Source: Zygnema cylindricum (taxonomy: Eukaryota; Streptophyta; Zygnematophyceae; Zygnematales; Zygnemataceae). From it: a DNA stretch of 64,000 nucleotides. Positions 26,461 through 38,439 of this stretch are shown piece after piece (position 1 is the first letter of the stretch; each line of letters starts with the position of its first letter). Made by a program: the position numbers and the translations under genes. The stretch spans positions 1 through 64,000 of the forward strand of contig JBBHKE010001841.1 of assembly GCA_037447655.1 (NCBI GenBank), given 5' to 3'. Below the pieces are notes generated by a model that made no database searches, had not been told where the DNA came from, and saw nothing but the letters and a program-made list of their open reading frames with translations.

Positions 26461-27078
26461 GTACAGTACAGTAGCATGCTGACGTGCAAACAGATTCTTG
26501 TTGAAGAGAGATCGGCTGCCACGTTTTAGATTCTGCGCCTGAAAAGAAGTGTTGCCTTTTTGTCCGCTTTTTGGCCGCGGTGTTTGAAATCAAGTTTACA
26601 GTATTGTCCACGATTGGCAGCTCTCCGTACTGAACACTCGTCTTTTTCGCAAATCGGATCTTACAAAATCTACCAGAGTACGAGCTTTGAAATTTTGGAT
26701 TTTATAGGACTAGAAACGACGACGACTACGCTTCTTGAACTCGGATTCCAGGAAGACCTGTAACATAAGAATTCGGTTGTGCATAGAACGGTTGGAAAAT
26801 GGCCCTGGTATAAAATTGCTTAACATCTCAGAATAGGCCTTTGCCTGAAACCGTGAGAAAACGCGTTCACGTAAAATTTTAAAATCGGAACAGGCTTACG
26901 TAAGCCGTTCAAAATGGATCTCCTGAAACCAATCACGTTGTAGGCAGATAATTTCGAGATGGTTCAGGTCAGAACCACATTAAAACTTGTGCAGTGTGAC
27001 CTACGTGCTATGCGTGAGAATTTGTTCAGTTCTATGAAGAAATACTGAAATATCTGTTGTGAAGGGATACAGCAACTA
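26461..27078. other. Distal upstream region of ELIP-6
   Basis: No gene. Standard unit spacer with a short GTACA repeat (cttgagtacagtacagtacagtagc) near 26,452-26,477. It runs up to the transposon insertion at 27,079. Confidence 0.5.
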
Positions 27079-27579
27079 CACCGCGAATCGTAATTAGAGT
27101 AATGAAAAAATTAGAGTACAAAAACTGAAAAAAACAATTAGAGTAATTAACGCTAATTTATGTGATAGAGCCTTTTCAACTATGAAGTTTACTCTAATTT
27201 ATTTAAGTACTCTAATTTGGCACGCTAATATCCTCTACTGTAAATAAGGCATCCGTACAGAATTTGGCAAAACGTACAGTTTATCGTCATTATGACGTTT
27301 GCACTACGCGGTTTGTTATAACGCAGATACATGATAACGGCCTGTATTTAATCATTATTTGTACTTTTTTACTTAATAAAGTACAATTTTGCACGGTCTG
27401 ACACCGTCCGTACTCCACACTATTTAAATTGAACCTATAATAGAATGAAAAACGCTAATTAAACTTTACCTTAAATAGAATAATGAAAAAATTAGAATCG
27501 TTTACTCTATTTCATGTGATAGAGTCGAAATTTCGAGCGACCGAATTAGAGTAATCTACTCTAATTACGATGCGCGGTG
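27079..27579. mobile_element. MITE-like DNA element with TA target duplication
   Basis: 501 bp with inverted ends CACCGCGAATCGTAATTAGA and its near complement at the right, one mismatch in the first twelve bases. Many internal copies of TTAGAGTAAT lie close to the ends. It is flanked by TA on both sides. The homologous spacers of ELIP-1 and ELIP-2 hold the empty site (gcagaaagTActgtac and gcagcaagTActg), so the insertion and its TA duplication can be read directly. This fits the Tc1/mariner (Stowaway) type. No open frame of note, so non-autonomous. Confidence 0.78.
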
Positions 27580-28129
27580 TACTGTACTTTTCCTGCCAGT
27601 GCGATAGTCCTACTATTCAATATGTTTTTTAGGGTTTCATAAGGATTGCACACTCTTGCGAAGTTAGTCATTTTTGTCGGTTTTGGCGATCTTGAAGGAT
27701 ATCGAGGTGAACGATCTTATACGATTCTAGGCACATCGTGGAGTCGTGACGGCTTGTACGGAATTGTGTTGCGAAAAGTACAGACAGCTGATAGATTAAA
27801 TTTGGCTTTTATGCACTTAGATTAGTGTGTGTTGTGTGTTTAGCTGTGGAAAACGTCCAAGTGGCATTACATCATTGGACCACATTGAAACATGCCATTA
27901 TTGCAAATCATTCCCATAGATTTTAAAGTTTTGTATTGCAGGATAAATTAAAAAGCACGATGGTAAACCATCTGAGTCTTGGGGTACAAAAGGGGTGGCA
28001 TGACCAACACTGAAAAACAACAATAAAAAACAAAAAGAGCGACAAGAACACACCCTAAAAAAAGGAAGCAACAACAAGGAGAATAAAAGCACCCTAACTC
28101 AAAATGAAAAGCACGGCAACTCACAAAAA

Positions 28130-28170
28130 CAAAAAAACAAACCCCAACCCCAACCCTAACTCAATTAAAT
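28130..28170 (-). repeat. Telomere-like GGTTAGGG/GGTTGGGG motif
   Basis: On the minus strand the sequence runs TTAGGGTTGGGGTTGGGG followed by a T-rich stretch, 3' of the retroelement fragment. It resembles the plant telomere repeat TTTAGGG only loosely and covers about three units. Confidence 0.3.
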
Positions 28171-28172
28171 AT

Positions 28173-28690
28173 CTACGAAAAACAGCCCCGTAAGTCCCCC
28201 CAGCCCGGGGGAGCACGTTGAGGGAGTTCCGGAGCACGGCGACGATCCATAACCGCAACAGTCGATCGGAGGAGAATAGAAGCCTGCACTCGTTGTAGAG
28301 CCACAGATAAGCGTTGACGGTAAAAAGAAGTAAGGACCGAAGGAGGAGGGCTCCCAGGTCCTCGACGCTCGAAAGCACGTCGAGCACAAGTACGGAGAAA
28401 CTCGTCCAGTGCAACACCCAAACAACCAAAGATCTCGACCGCCATCAGGATAAAGTCATCTATAAGGTCCCGGTGGGCATAATCACGCTCCTTCGCCTTA
28501 GCAGCATCACGAGCTGCCACCCGAAGATGTCGAGCCGTCTGACCAACAACTGTATCTGAAGTAGGGTTCGCCAGAACAATATCACCGAAAATGCGACGGG
28601 CACCATCAAGCAAAACAACATCGATCCGACGCGAGGGAATAATATGAGAAACCTCTCGACGCACAGAAAAGCCCCTTCTGATTTTAAAGG
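28173..28690 (-). pseudogene. C-terminal fragment of a LINE-type retroelement protein
   Basis: An open minus-strand frame of about 165 codons includes RRIDVVLLDGARRIFGDIVL, then AAKAKERDY, AVEIFGCLGVALDEFLRTCA and SVLTSFYRQRLSVALQRVQA. The order (Asp-Val-Val strand, Ala/Lys-rich helix with KERDY, then an E-x-FG block and a final FYRQR-(V/I)ALQR block) is what I know from the C-terminal region, downstream of reverse transcriptase, of non-LTR element proteins in lower plants. No reverse transcriptase or apurinic endonuclease domain is present, so this is a 5'-truncated, dead copy. GC content is clearly higher than in the surroundings. Confidence 0.5.
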
Positions 28691-29060
28691 CAATGTATGT
28701 CAGATAGATTGTTAACTACTTTTAGCATTTTGTATTCAAGCAAGTAGATTTCAGCAAAGGAAAGTAAATCAGCTCAATAGGAATTAAATTGTCTCACAAT
28801 TGTAATTTACTATTCGGGTTCACATAGGCTTTCGCCTTGTGAGCCCTTGACTATAAAGTGACTACAAAGGCTGATTTTGAGACTACCTTTCTACTTTCTA
28901 CTTTGTGATCTTTTTCTATCCCTTCCTTCTTCTTCCTACTCTTCACTCCTGTGTAATCTATCCTTTGTGGCTTACTCCGCTTGGTCTACATAGCTATTTG
29001 TGCCTTGTCCACTGGTTCGTGGCTGCGGGAATCCCTTCCCGATCGCTCAAATGGCGGACC

Positions 29061-30370
29061 CAGGTTTTCAATTTTGAGCAATGGGGACATTTAAAAACTA
29101 CCGAGTTTCAGGTGAATAAATGTGTTCCATTGATTTAAATTTGACGTGAAGCATCAACATTGCTTTGGCAGAAGTCTCCACATATTATCTTAAAATCGTC
29201 TATATAACAAGTGATTGCTGCAATAGGATTTCCGAATCTTATTTTCCAGTTAAAATAGCAAGAAGTGATAGAAGTTTTTACTATGTAACGCCCATGTACA
29301 TAGAAAAATTATGTATCGAAGGCTTTTGAATATCACTTTTCTCTTAAATTTTGCGTACATTGCAGCAACGGATTTGACTTATACAGATTATGCTCCTTAA
29401 TCCAGCGCTGCTCCTCAGTTTGTACTTTGCTCCATTGGTTTGTGGTAGATAAATATGTGGCAATAACAAAATTTACACTGAAAAATAGAAAACCGCAAAA
29501 CTGAAGCATGTGTATACGAGAGATGCAAGGCATCATATGGTAGCCCCCAACTGAATGTTGTGTTTCAGTGTTGAATGAATATAAATTTATATAAAATGTC
29601 TTTTGGCAACATTCATATTTCGTCCTTCTCATATGCTTTATTCCATGAGGTTTCCGAGTGAACGGATTCATCAGTAATTTAGTTTTTCCAACCCATTTCC
29701 AGATCAATATCGAGCATGACATGAGCAGCAAATTATAGCAATCAGGCTTTTATGACTTCAAGAAGCACGGTCAAAAAGTAGAAAAGGCAACAATGATATA
29801 TTCCAAATCTACCTTTCCATCCCACCCATTCAACCAATTAAACCCATTTTTGCTTTTCCTATTTTTGTTGGTCATTTATGTCGCGACACATCGACCTAAT
29901 GATTTCTGGAAGTATTCCCAGTAACCTAAATGGTAAGCAGTATTTGTAATAAGTTAGAATGATGGGAAGGTTCTGTGCTTCATCATTTTATCATGCACAC
30001 AAATTTCAAAACAAAATTTAATGCATCATTATACGTCCAAAATAATGACGAATTAAAAGATGAAGCAAAGAATGCCAAACAATATAGTCCACCATCACTC
30101 CATTTGTAAAATATTTTTTGAATGGCACTTTATAAAAATTGATATACAACGAGAAGTTAACATTTATTTTCTTTTAATCACAAAAATCAGAATCTTCCGT
30201 TGCGCTAAATTGTCACCGATAACTAAACTCTTTCACAAAACCCGAACTCCCGAGCTACAACAGCATTTGCTGAAAAAAAATGATCGCTAAAATATATACA
30301 CGTCATCACAGCTCCTGGCCAACATCCATGGGTCTTATAACACATCTATTGAAGTGAAAAAAATAACAGC
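29061..30370. other. 3' flank of ELIP-7 and residual spacer
   Basis: No gene. Unit spacer homology is back: aacaagtgattgctg near 29,208, the tttgttcc-type stretch near 29,430-29,470 and the 3' flank from about 30,060. Short open frames here are not conserved. Confidence 0.5.
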
Positions 30371-31547
30371 CTAAAAGCCAAATACGGCCTTTCCAAAAAT
30401 GTATTCGGAGATAAGAATACCGGCGAAACCAACCATAGCCAGACGACCATTCCAGCGCTCAGCCTTGGCAGTGAAAGGACCGTTCCTGTTGAGACAGGAA
30501 ATGTGAAATTGTCAGTCCACAATCTACTCACAGAGTGTGAGCACTTTACAGATAAAACAACCATTCATTTAAATTACACTGCTTTGGAAAAACAGAGACC
30601 ATAATCGGATGAGAAAACTCCTACCTGCGGCTGTCCGGGGACTCTCCGTTGAAGATGGGCACCAGAGATGCGAAGATGAGGATCTGAGTGGACGCCAAAA
30701 GCCAGAAAAGACCCGGGCTGTTGGGAGAGTTGACCTGGTCAACGATTCTGAGGCCTGTCATGCGCTCGGAGATAAATCCCCAGGCACATCCCAACATGGC
30801 CTGCAAAAATAGAAACAAGAAAAATCAGCTTTCCGAGTTAGAGACAGCCTCTGAATCTTAACCGGTAACAGAAAATAATCCTGAGAGCTTGTAAGAAGAA
30901 GATAGTCGAGGCATAAAAACTCGTATCGAAATGAGGTTTAACTCTACAACATTACTACTTTGGATAACGATTTACATACCAAACGTCCGTTCATGGTCTC
31001 AGGGCCAGGACCGTCGAAAGCCATAATGCTGCCAAAAGAAGTGTTGCCGAGCTCTGGACGGCGATCCACCTCAGCCCGAGGAATTGTTGCACCGCGAGCA
31101 GGGACGGTTCCCACAACTGACTGCTTCTCACTGGAATTGCGCTCCTGATTGGCCAAAACATCTTCCTTTGTGATCTTGACTTTGGTGCCGTCAACCAAAT
31201 TCTTCACCTGTAGCAAAGAAAATGACGCACAGGAGTCTTCATCAAAGGTCATTGGATTGAAATTTGACTGTTTACAGGGAAACGACGGATCAAATTCATT
31301 AAACACAATGTCCTGTGATTAACATGCAAAACATTCAGCAGATTCTTGTATTACAATTCATAATAATGCTTACCGCGGCCAAAGGATCGTCGTTGGAAGC
31401 TTTGCACACAAGCGAGCGTTTCTGGTGGAAAGGAGCCAATCTTGCTGCTCCAATGGAGCGAGAGTGAGATCGGGCAGGAAGGGGAGAGAAAAAGTTTGTG
31501 GATGGAACTGCTGCACTGACAGAGGACATCATGGCTGAAGCGGCCAT
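30371..31547 (-). CDS. ELIP: ELIP-7, early light-induced protein
   Basis: Exons: 31547-31374, 31207-30980, 30800-30625 and 30485-30371; leader intron 31560-32150; 230 residues. The protein is consensus except Leu46 in KRSLVCKAS of the transit peptide. Intron 3 is only 139 nt against 240-273 nt in the other array copies, so about 110-130 nt have been deleted from its exon-4 half. Splice sites remain intact. The unit is longer than the rest because of the inserts at 27-29 kb downstream and the small MITE upstream. Confidence 0.92.
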
Positions 31548-32150
31548 TTTGTTAAAAATCTGCGATCGTAAGGACAAAAGGTTGTCAGCGGAATGCGGTG
31601 TCCAGAATGAAAAAACAGTGACATTCACTGTTAAAGTGATATACTCTTGGAAATAGATAGCATTTAATGTCTTTTTATGAATAATAGAAAGTTGCAACCT
31701 TAAACTGCTAGATTTAAAGAAAAATGCAGACATTTAAATTGCTGGTTACATTATAGTTGTCAACTTGATGTCAGTAAGGGACTGCAGAACAAACTACGAA
31801 AGATAAACACCTATCCTGTAACGAAGTTGATGCGAAATGGCACATTCACAAAAGAAGATGCCGCATTCGAGTAGCTAATTTTAGAACAAGAAACGCATAA
31901 GCAGCCAATTACTCTGGAATTAAACAAGCTGTAACCTTACATCCATTCAGAAAAAGACAGTCTGACGCTAGGTTTAAAACAATATGTACTTCAAGCCTTT
32001 AGTTGCAAGCAGCTGGACTGTAGCGGAGAAGACTAGAACTAACACCTATTTTAAAGAATCTGCAAACTTGATGGCAAACTACAAACGCAACCCGTGTTAC
32101 ATGATACAACAACCAGATAGAGAACGAGTGATACAGATAGGCTTACTCAC

Positions 32151-32430
32151 AGATAATTTCTGTTGAGTTTGGTAAAAGTTCTGCAGGAATTAAGAAAGGA
32201 ATTGCTGGAGTACTGATATATTACTGGATTGCTAGAATTGCTGGAATCGGTGGAATTGCTAATGATAGAGAAGTCATTTATTTGAATTACACCAGTTCTC
32301 CAGCCAACCTATCAGTATGGATTCACACTTGCGCTTATTCCTCGTCCACGTCTCGCTGTGTCTGCACATTATAGCTTGACACGTGTAGAGAGAAAGAGTG
32401 AACATGTTGATGGTTTCTGCCTTTTCCATG
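32151..32430 (-). promoter_or_regulatory. ELIP-7 promoter, one G-box left
   Basis: The distal G-box CACGTG is at 32380-32385. The proximal box is mutated to CACTTG near 32,327. The TATA position reads CAAATAAATG (about 32,276-32,286, minus strand). The ACATG part of the CCATCGACATG motif appears as CCATCAACATG at about 32,404-32,414. Confidence 0.5.
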
Positions 32431-33050
32431 TATTACGCTGATGTGGATACAAATTGTTGGTGACGAGAAATGAGCTGCCACGCTGAGATCTGCGCCTACA
32501 AGAAGCCTTGTCTTTTGTCCACCTTCTGGCCGTGGTAATTGAAATCAAAACTTTTGTGTTGGCATTTTCCTGTGCTACACGACTGTCTTTTTACGAACCA
32601 GATCTCACAAAAATATACTGCGAACGTTTAAACTTTTTGATTATGAACTAGGAAACGACAGGATGACTACGACGGGGAACTCCTGGATTCCAGGAACATT
32701 TTTTAATAAAAGTATGCGGTTGCATAGAACGGTTGGTAAAAGGCCTGTTACCAAAATTGATTAGAACCTTCATACTGTTCATAGTGTGTCTTTACTTCAA
32801 ACCTTGGGGAATTGCAGTCGCTTAAAGTCTAAAAGATAATCCATGGAATAGATGTATAACGTTGTCGGCAAGTTACTTCGAGATCTTCCAATCAAGGCAC
32901 CGTAATACAACACACTGCTGTACGTCATATGTGCTATTCGTGGAAACTCGGACTTTTGAGTACTCGGGTGAAATATTAGTTTTAGTACTTTTCCTATCAG
33001 CCATAGTCCTACTATAAAATCTTTCCTTTCTGTGCGTGGTCTGTACAGTA

Positions 33051-33249
33051 CACCGCGAATCGTTATTAGCGTTATGAACTCTATATCGGTGCCCCCAAAT
33101 TTTGACATTGATACCTTAAATATAATAAACTACACTATTTAAGGACGTGGACCATAGTCTGCCACGTCTCTGGGAACTAAATTAGAATGAATGACGCTAA
33201 TTGTTTCTTTACACTAATAATTTCTCAACGCTAATAACGATTCGCGGTG
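33051..33249. mobile_element. Short MITE of the same type, TA flanked
   Basis: 199 bp with near-perfect inverted ends CACCGCGAATCGTTATTAGC and complement (23 of 24 bases pair). TA lies on both sides (33049-33050 and 33250-33251), and the similarity of the flanks continues as CAGTA/TACTG. The first twelve bases match those of the 501-bp element at 27,079. The internal part is different, with gcccccaaattttgac near the left end. No coding capacity. Confidence 0.75.
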
Positions 33250-35631
33250 TACTGCTCAAATTTTTTAGTGCGATAAATTTACGAACTGTACTACTGTTAG
33301 TTGAAGTGTTGAACCTCTGCACATTCTGTTGACAACTTTCAGAGCTTGTTAATCCTAGTAGTCTAGTACACAGGTTTTTAGGTCGTTTATCTGCAATCAC
33401 TGAACTTTCTAGTTATGGCATACGCTCGTTCCAGCTTTCACTAACACTCAGTGGGATTATTAAAAAATACGATGCTTGTTTAAGTGACTAAATGATATTA
33501 TGCCTTAACAACTGCAGGAAAATAGAGGATTAGGTACTGACGCTCTGACACCTTTACCATAGATTAGTCTCCCTACTATAAGAGTTGCTTCAAATACAAA
33601 TAATCAGATTTCCACCTGAACGTGAGATCCTGTCGTCAGTAATAACATTTGTTGCAATGTATAATATAAGATTCGTCAGAAATATTCTCACAGTATTTCG
33701 GTTTCGAATAGGAGATACGAACTTCTTTATTTCTGCTCCCAACATTCAGAATAAACTTCATGATCGTATCATGTTTTAATAAACACCGTACATGTGATTC
33801 ATTATGTAAATTGTTGACATGTGTAAGAAAAAAAATGCCAAATGTCTAATGTATAAGAAATAAAGGCTTTGTTCTCTAATATTCTCCCTTACCTCTCCTG
33901 ATTCTCCGTCAGACATCGGACCATTCAGTACAACCATGGTAAGTCTCTAATATACCATATTGATCGGGAAGAGAATTGGAATACCGATGGGGGAGTTATT
34001 ATGATCAACTGCAAACCCTAATTTACCTTTCACCTAATAGCAGCATCTTCTCTGAAAGTTTGGATTTTCTGTACATATTAGCTCTTGAATTTCTAGGACT
34101 ATCCTACTAGAAAAGTCTTATAGAATAGAGTTGAGCTACTTTATTGAGACATTCCCAGGTCCACAGTTTAAAAGAGTTACATGAATTTGAAGGACTTTGT
34201 GCTTTACACACTCTCGAGTGTCAAACTTCTTCAGGTCTACATGGTATAAGATTGATAAAATATGCGCTATTTGGATGGGTTTTGTGATAATATGTTGTAC
34301 ACTTCATTATTTGATTTTCCCACCTTTATTTCAGAAAACCTCCACTCTGTGTAAGACATCAGAAAAATAACAAGCGTAGTGGTTAAAAGATACGGTTTCA
34401 TTCCATCAAATAAGTGAATATACATGTGTATTTTCGCAATTTGCACTATGTCAAATTCAGCAACAGCAAGAACTTCTGGTTCAATATTTGGATATTTCCC
34501 CAGCGCAAACTTGCAGCATACGACTATTCACAAATTGAATGTGTTTTTCTACAATTTTCGTAAGCTTCAACTATTTTCGATTTATATCTATCGCCAATCT
34601 TATAAAATTATTCTCAAATGAATAGCATGTTAAATTCACATTTTAATTGCAAATTTTCCCTGTTTGATTTTCAAATCAACAGTTGAAACATCTATCAAAG
34701 ACAGGAAATTCAGATTTTTAATAAATTGTAGAGGACTGAAGCTTTTACGACATATGCAAATTTTGGAAGTTAATTATGTTGTTTACCACATAGAAACATG
34801 CAGAAGTTCATACATCCTTATATTCTTTTCCACAGGATTTTGTAAAGATGCAAATACTTAATATTGCTAAATTGTAACAATTTTTTCTGTAAGTCAAAAG
34901 CATTGATGCGGAGAGACAAAGTTGCAGGTTTTCACGTTAATTTGCAAGTCAATTCTTACAGTACTCCTTTTCTACACTCGGTTTCTCTTTTTCTACACTT
35001 CTAGGTAATAAATGTTGTATACATTACATATGACAAATGCGGTTTATGTTATTGTTTCATGTGTGTGCACATCTTTTAAAATTAGATCACAATTTTTTCA
35101 AAACGAGACTATATTTGTCCACTGGTGTTTGAATGATTACGATCGCAGTTAGAAACCTGTTTAATGAACATTTGTAGTATTTTTTATGAAATACATTCAA
35201 TTCTCACCTTCAGATTTGTATGCATTCAACACCTTACAGTTTTATAATTGTACAAATTTATTCTAGTATTTTCATCTACACAACATGCTTTGATTACACA
35301 GCAGCATAAAATAGCAATAAACAACCATTCGCATCTGCAATTTCCGCAAAAATCAACTAGAACCATGACCAGAATACACTTGGCATGTTTTGAAAGACAA
35401 CCATACCAGCCACATGAAGATGATGTTTCACCTACAAAGAAAGTAGAACCACGCAATTGTTTATTGAAAGATCTATTGTACATATGTGCAAACAATTATA
35501 CTGGAACAATTACACTGGACTAGGCTAGCCATAAATTTATTATGCACAAATTAGCCAGACCTGCCAATGGTTGCCTGTTTCACTCATCCAATTAGGATTA
35601 ACTATCCGCAATAGTCTACATTGCCAATGCT
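33250..35631. other. Spacer between ELIP-8 and ELIP-7, not array-like
   Basis: About 2.4 kb without a supported gene. Array spacer homology is lost soon after the MITE, so this stretch marks the junction to the older ELIP-8 locus. I see AT-rich sequence with scattered open frames below 95 codons, none with recognisable domains or paired splice sites. Confidence 0.45.
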
Positions 35632-37509
35632 CTAGAAATGGAAAAGAGCTCGGCCAAAAATATATTCCCAGATGAGAATTCCTGCAAAACCCACCATAGC
35701 CAAACGTCCATTCCATCGTTCGGCTTTTGCAGTAAATGGCCCATTCCTGTTAACCATCAAAGTCCCAAGTATAAGCACAATAAGGTTATTATTGATCTCA
35801 ATCAAGCTCAATATCTGCCTAACCAACCGAATTGAGACAAGTGATACATCTTTTTACATTCAATGTCGACAGAAACCAATTGCAGCTATTTGCATCAGTC
35901 AAATTGCACATTACTCATGGCATATTAATATCCAAGAAAGCCACCGCTTTTAGCAGGAAAACTTCTCAAAAAGTGAAATCCGCTTACTTTCGGCTGTCTG
36001 TCGACTCTCCATTAAAGATTGGCACTAACGACGCAAAGATAAGAACGTTTGCTGACGTCACCAACCAGAACAGGCCAGGGCTGCCTGGGTAGTTGACCTG
36101 GTCAACTATACGCTGACCAGTCAGCAATTCGGAGGCAACCCCCCAAGCGCAGCCCAACATCGCCTGCAGTAAAACAAATTTGAGTGAAAAAAGTAGGATT
36201 CAGAAGTTGATGAGTTCGCAAATGGAGATTTGTCAAATAAAAAGAAAAAGATTGGCTGAATGCAACAGTTCATTATTTTCAGTAGTTTCAGTAATAATGG
36301 CAAATATCAACTCAGCCATGTACAAAACTTTGCAAAAAGTTGATTATCACGGTCATTTTATCAATCAGGAAAAACAACAAACGTTCATAAACATAATTAC
36401 TTTGAATGATGATTTGTAGTGAACGGATGTATAAAAAGTTTCATAAATTCGATCCTTAGTGCTATGTGGAAACATTTCTTGAAAACGATTGGTTTTTTGA
36501 AACTATTTAGATTTCTGAAACAAGTGTCATTTAGACTTTAAAAGATGAGATTGCACTTACCAGACGGCCATTAATGGTCTCTGGTCCTGGTCCGTCAAAT
36601 GCCATAATGCTGCCAAAAGTGGTGTTGCCAAGCTCTGGGCGGCGATCCACCTCAGGACGAGGAATAGTCGTGCCAGCAGGAGGAGTAGTACCAACAACAG
36701 ACTGCTTCTCTGAAGCATTGTTTTCTTGATTCGCCAAGATATCCTCCCGTGTGAGAGGGACCTTAGTACTGTCAATGAATTCTTTCACCTGAAGAACAGG
36801 AAGCAACGAAAAAACAATAGGACGTCAAATCAGAAAGAATGCATCAAATCAGGCTTCGGAACAATAAAATGATAGGAAGCGTCAAACGAGCAATAGAGCA
36901 TTAAAATTGTAAACGGATAGGTGTCAAAAGAGCAATAAAGAGTCAAAACAGTAAAAAGATAGGTGGCCTTAAAAGAACAACAAGGCGCCATGTTATAGAT
37001 CATCTACCTACGGAGCTGCTGTGTGAGCAGTACAGGGCTCTGATTTTTAAAATAAAAATTGTCTACCTTTAGTGAAGTAGATTCAGATGAGAATGTAATA
37101 TCACAACAAAGCGTAACTATTTCGGTGAATATATTTGACCCAGCCTCAGAATGAATCAAACAAGGAGAACATAAAAACACTACAACAATGACGTTTTCAC
37201 TCCTTGTGAACTTGTTGTAACAGAATATTTAAGTACATGAATTTGACAGGAATACCAGAACCATTATCTGCAACGTGGATTATGCATTTATCGACAGCTA
37301 AAAGAAGCATACTAAAGAATCACCGCAAACTCCAACAGTTTCCATGCCATGATTCTTACTCCTGCAAATCTATCTCCCTTGCTGGCCCGACACACAAGTC
37401 CTGGCGAGGATCGCAAGACTTTCACAGATGCTGGCCTTCGAGAAGGAAGAGGAGAAAACAAAGTTGAAATAGGAGCCGCAGTCGACATGGAAATGGTTGC
37501 TGCTGCCAT
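35632..37509 (-). CDS. ELIP: ELIP-8, divergent early light-induced protein
   Basis: Exons: 37509-37360, 36788-36561, 36163-35988 and 35746-35632; 222 residues. Exon 1 codes for only 50 residues and a different transit peptide (SPLPSRRPASVKVLRSSPGL). The mature part differs throughout: VKEFIDSTKVPLTREDI, ENNASEKQS, TTPPAGTTIPRPEV, GVASELLTGQRIVDQVNYPG, LVTSANVLIFASL, GESTDSRK. The C-terminus is LIWEYIFGRALFHF instead of LISEYIFGKAVFGF. Both ExxNGR motifs are intact. Introns 1 and 2 are long (571 and 397 nt), as in ELIP-13. No leader intron is evident. Codon use is less GC-biased at third positions than in the array copies. It is likely an older paralogue around which the young copies were arranged. 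Confidence 0.92.
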
Positions 37510-37800
37510 CTTGAAGCTGTAGCTAGAGTAGCAAAGGCTTTAAAGAGAATATAAAAAGTAAAGGAATCTTGAGATTCTTAATGAACTGAAAATTGTGCAA
37601 GAGAAATTTTAATACTGTAATATACTGGAGACCGGCTCCAGCTATAAATACTTTGTTTCATAGTTACTCTGCAATATGATTCACAATGGCCAATCGTGTA
37701 CCTGGCGAGAGAAGCGACGTAAACGCATTCATTTGCTGACACGTGGCGCCATTTGACAAGTTTCTGCCTTTGCATGCATTGATTTATGAACTGCCAGGTG
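37510..37800 (-). promoter_or_regulatory. ELIP-8 promoter
   Basis: A good ABRE, GCCACGTGTC on the minus strand with CACGTG at 37740-37745, lies about 95 bp upstream of a TATTTATA box (37643-37650). The CAGCAAT leader repeats and the CCATCGACATG motif of the other copies are absent. This promoter therefore shares the G-box only. Confidence 0.55.
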
Positions 37801-38439
37801 GAAACCGTTTCAAAAAGTCGCAAATATTCAGTCGCTAACGTTCTTGGACTCGAGCTCTACATTTCAAGAAGTGTAGCCATCCTGTCGTTTTCTACTTCAG
37901 ATTCGAAATATGAACGCCCGTGCTAGATTTTGTGTTTGTGAGGTCCGGTTCGCAAAAAGACAGTCGTACAGTACAGAGAAATGCCAAAAGGTGGGGCAAT
38001 ACTGAAAATTTGATTTCGAATACCACGGCCAAAAAGTGAGGCTAAAAGACAAAGCTTCTTTGCAGGCGCAGATCTCAACGTGGCAGCCGATCTCTTCTCA
38101 ACAACAATTTGTTTGCACGTCAGCGTACTTCTTCAATACGGCGGAAACCATCGACGTGTTCATGCAGTCATTGTACACGTGTCAGGTTCCGACGTACAAA
38201 GTTTGTGAAACCTGGACAATAAGTAAAAAACTGCACGTGTTAGGCCCTAATGGAAGGTACGGCTAGGGTACTGGTGTACTTTAGAAGTCGATATAAATGA
38301 ATCAAGCATCGGCAAATTTGAACAACCTACAGCAACTTCGCTTATTGCAGCAATCTCTGCAATCTCAGCAATCCTGTAACCTAGCAATCCTTTTCTCAAT
38401 TCTTCCATAACTTTCACCAAATTGTTGCAGAAAGGACCT
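37801..38439 (+). promoter_or_regulatory. ELIP-9 promoter, divergent from ELIP-8
   Basis: TATAAAT at 38292-38298; G-boxes CACGTG at 38176-38181 and 38234-38239; CCATCGACGTG variant at about 38,148-38,158; AACGTGGCAGCCGATCT block near 38,078-38,094. Leader repeats of the CAGCAAT type run to the GTAAGT donor at 38440. The 1,494 bp between the two start codons serve both genes head to head. Confidence 0.62.

Larger units (their letters stand above)
27670..29060. mobile_element. Foreign insert in the ELIP-7/ELIP-6 spacer
   Basis: Unit spacer homology is interrupted here. It can be followed to about 27,670 (cactcttgcgaag, matching acccttgcaaggt of the ELIP-1 unit) and resumes near 29,060 (gttttcaattttgagcaatggggacat). 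The roughly 1.4 kb between contains the LINE-type fragment at 28,173-28,690 and long A-rich and T/C-rich tracts. Exact ends and target duplication could not be fixed. Confidence 0.5.

Noticed and set aside
28130-28170. Interstitial telomere array
   Set aside because: Only about three imperfect units and two of them read TTGGGG. Too short to be called telomeric DNA.
33938-33955. ATG followed at once by a strong donor (accatggtaagt), like the first exon of some ribosomal protein genes
   Set aside because: No acceptor and coding exon that would follow could be found in the next 1.5 kb.
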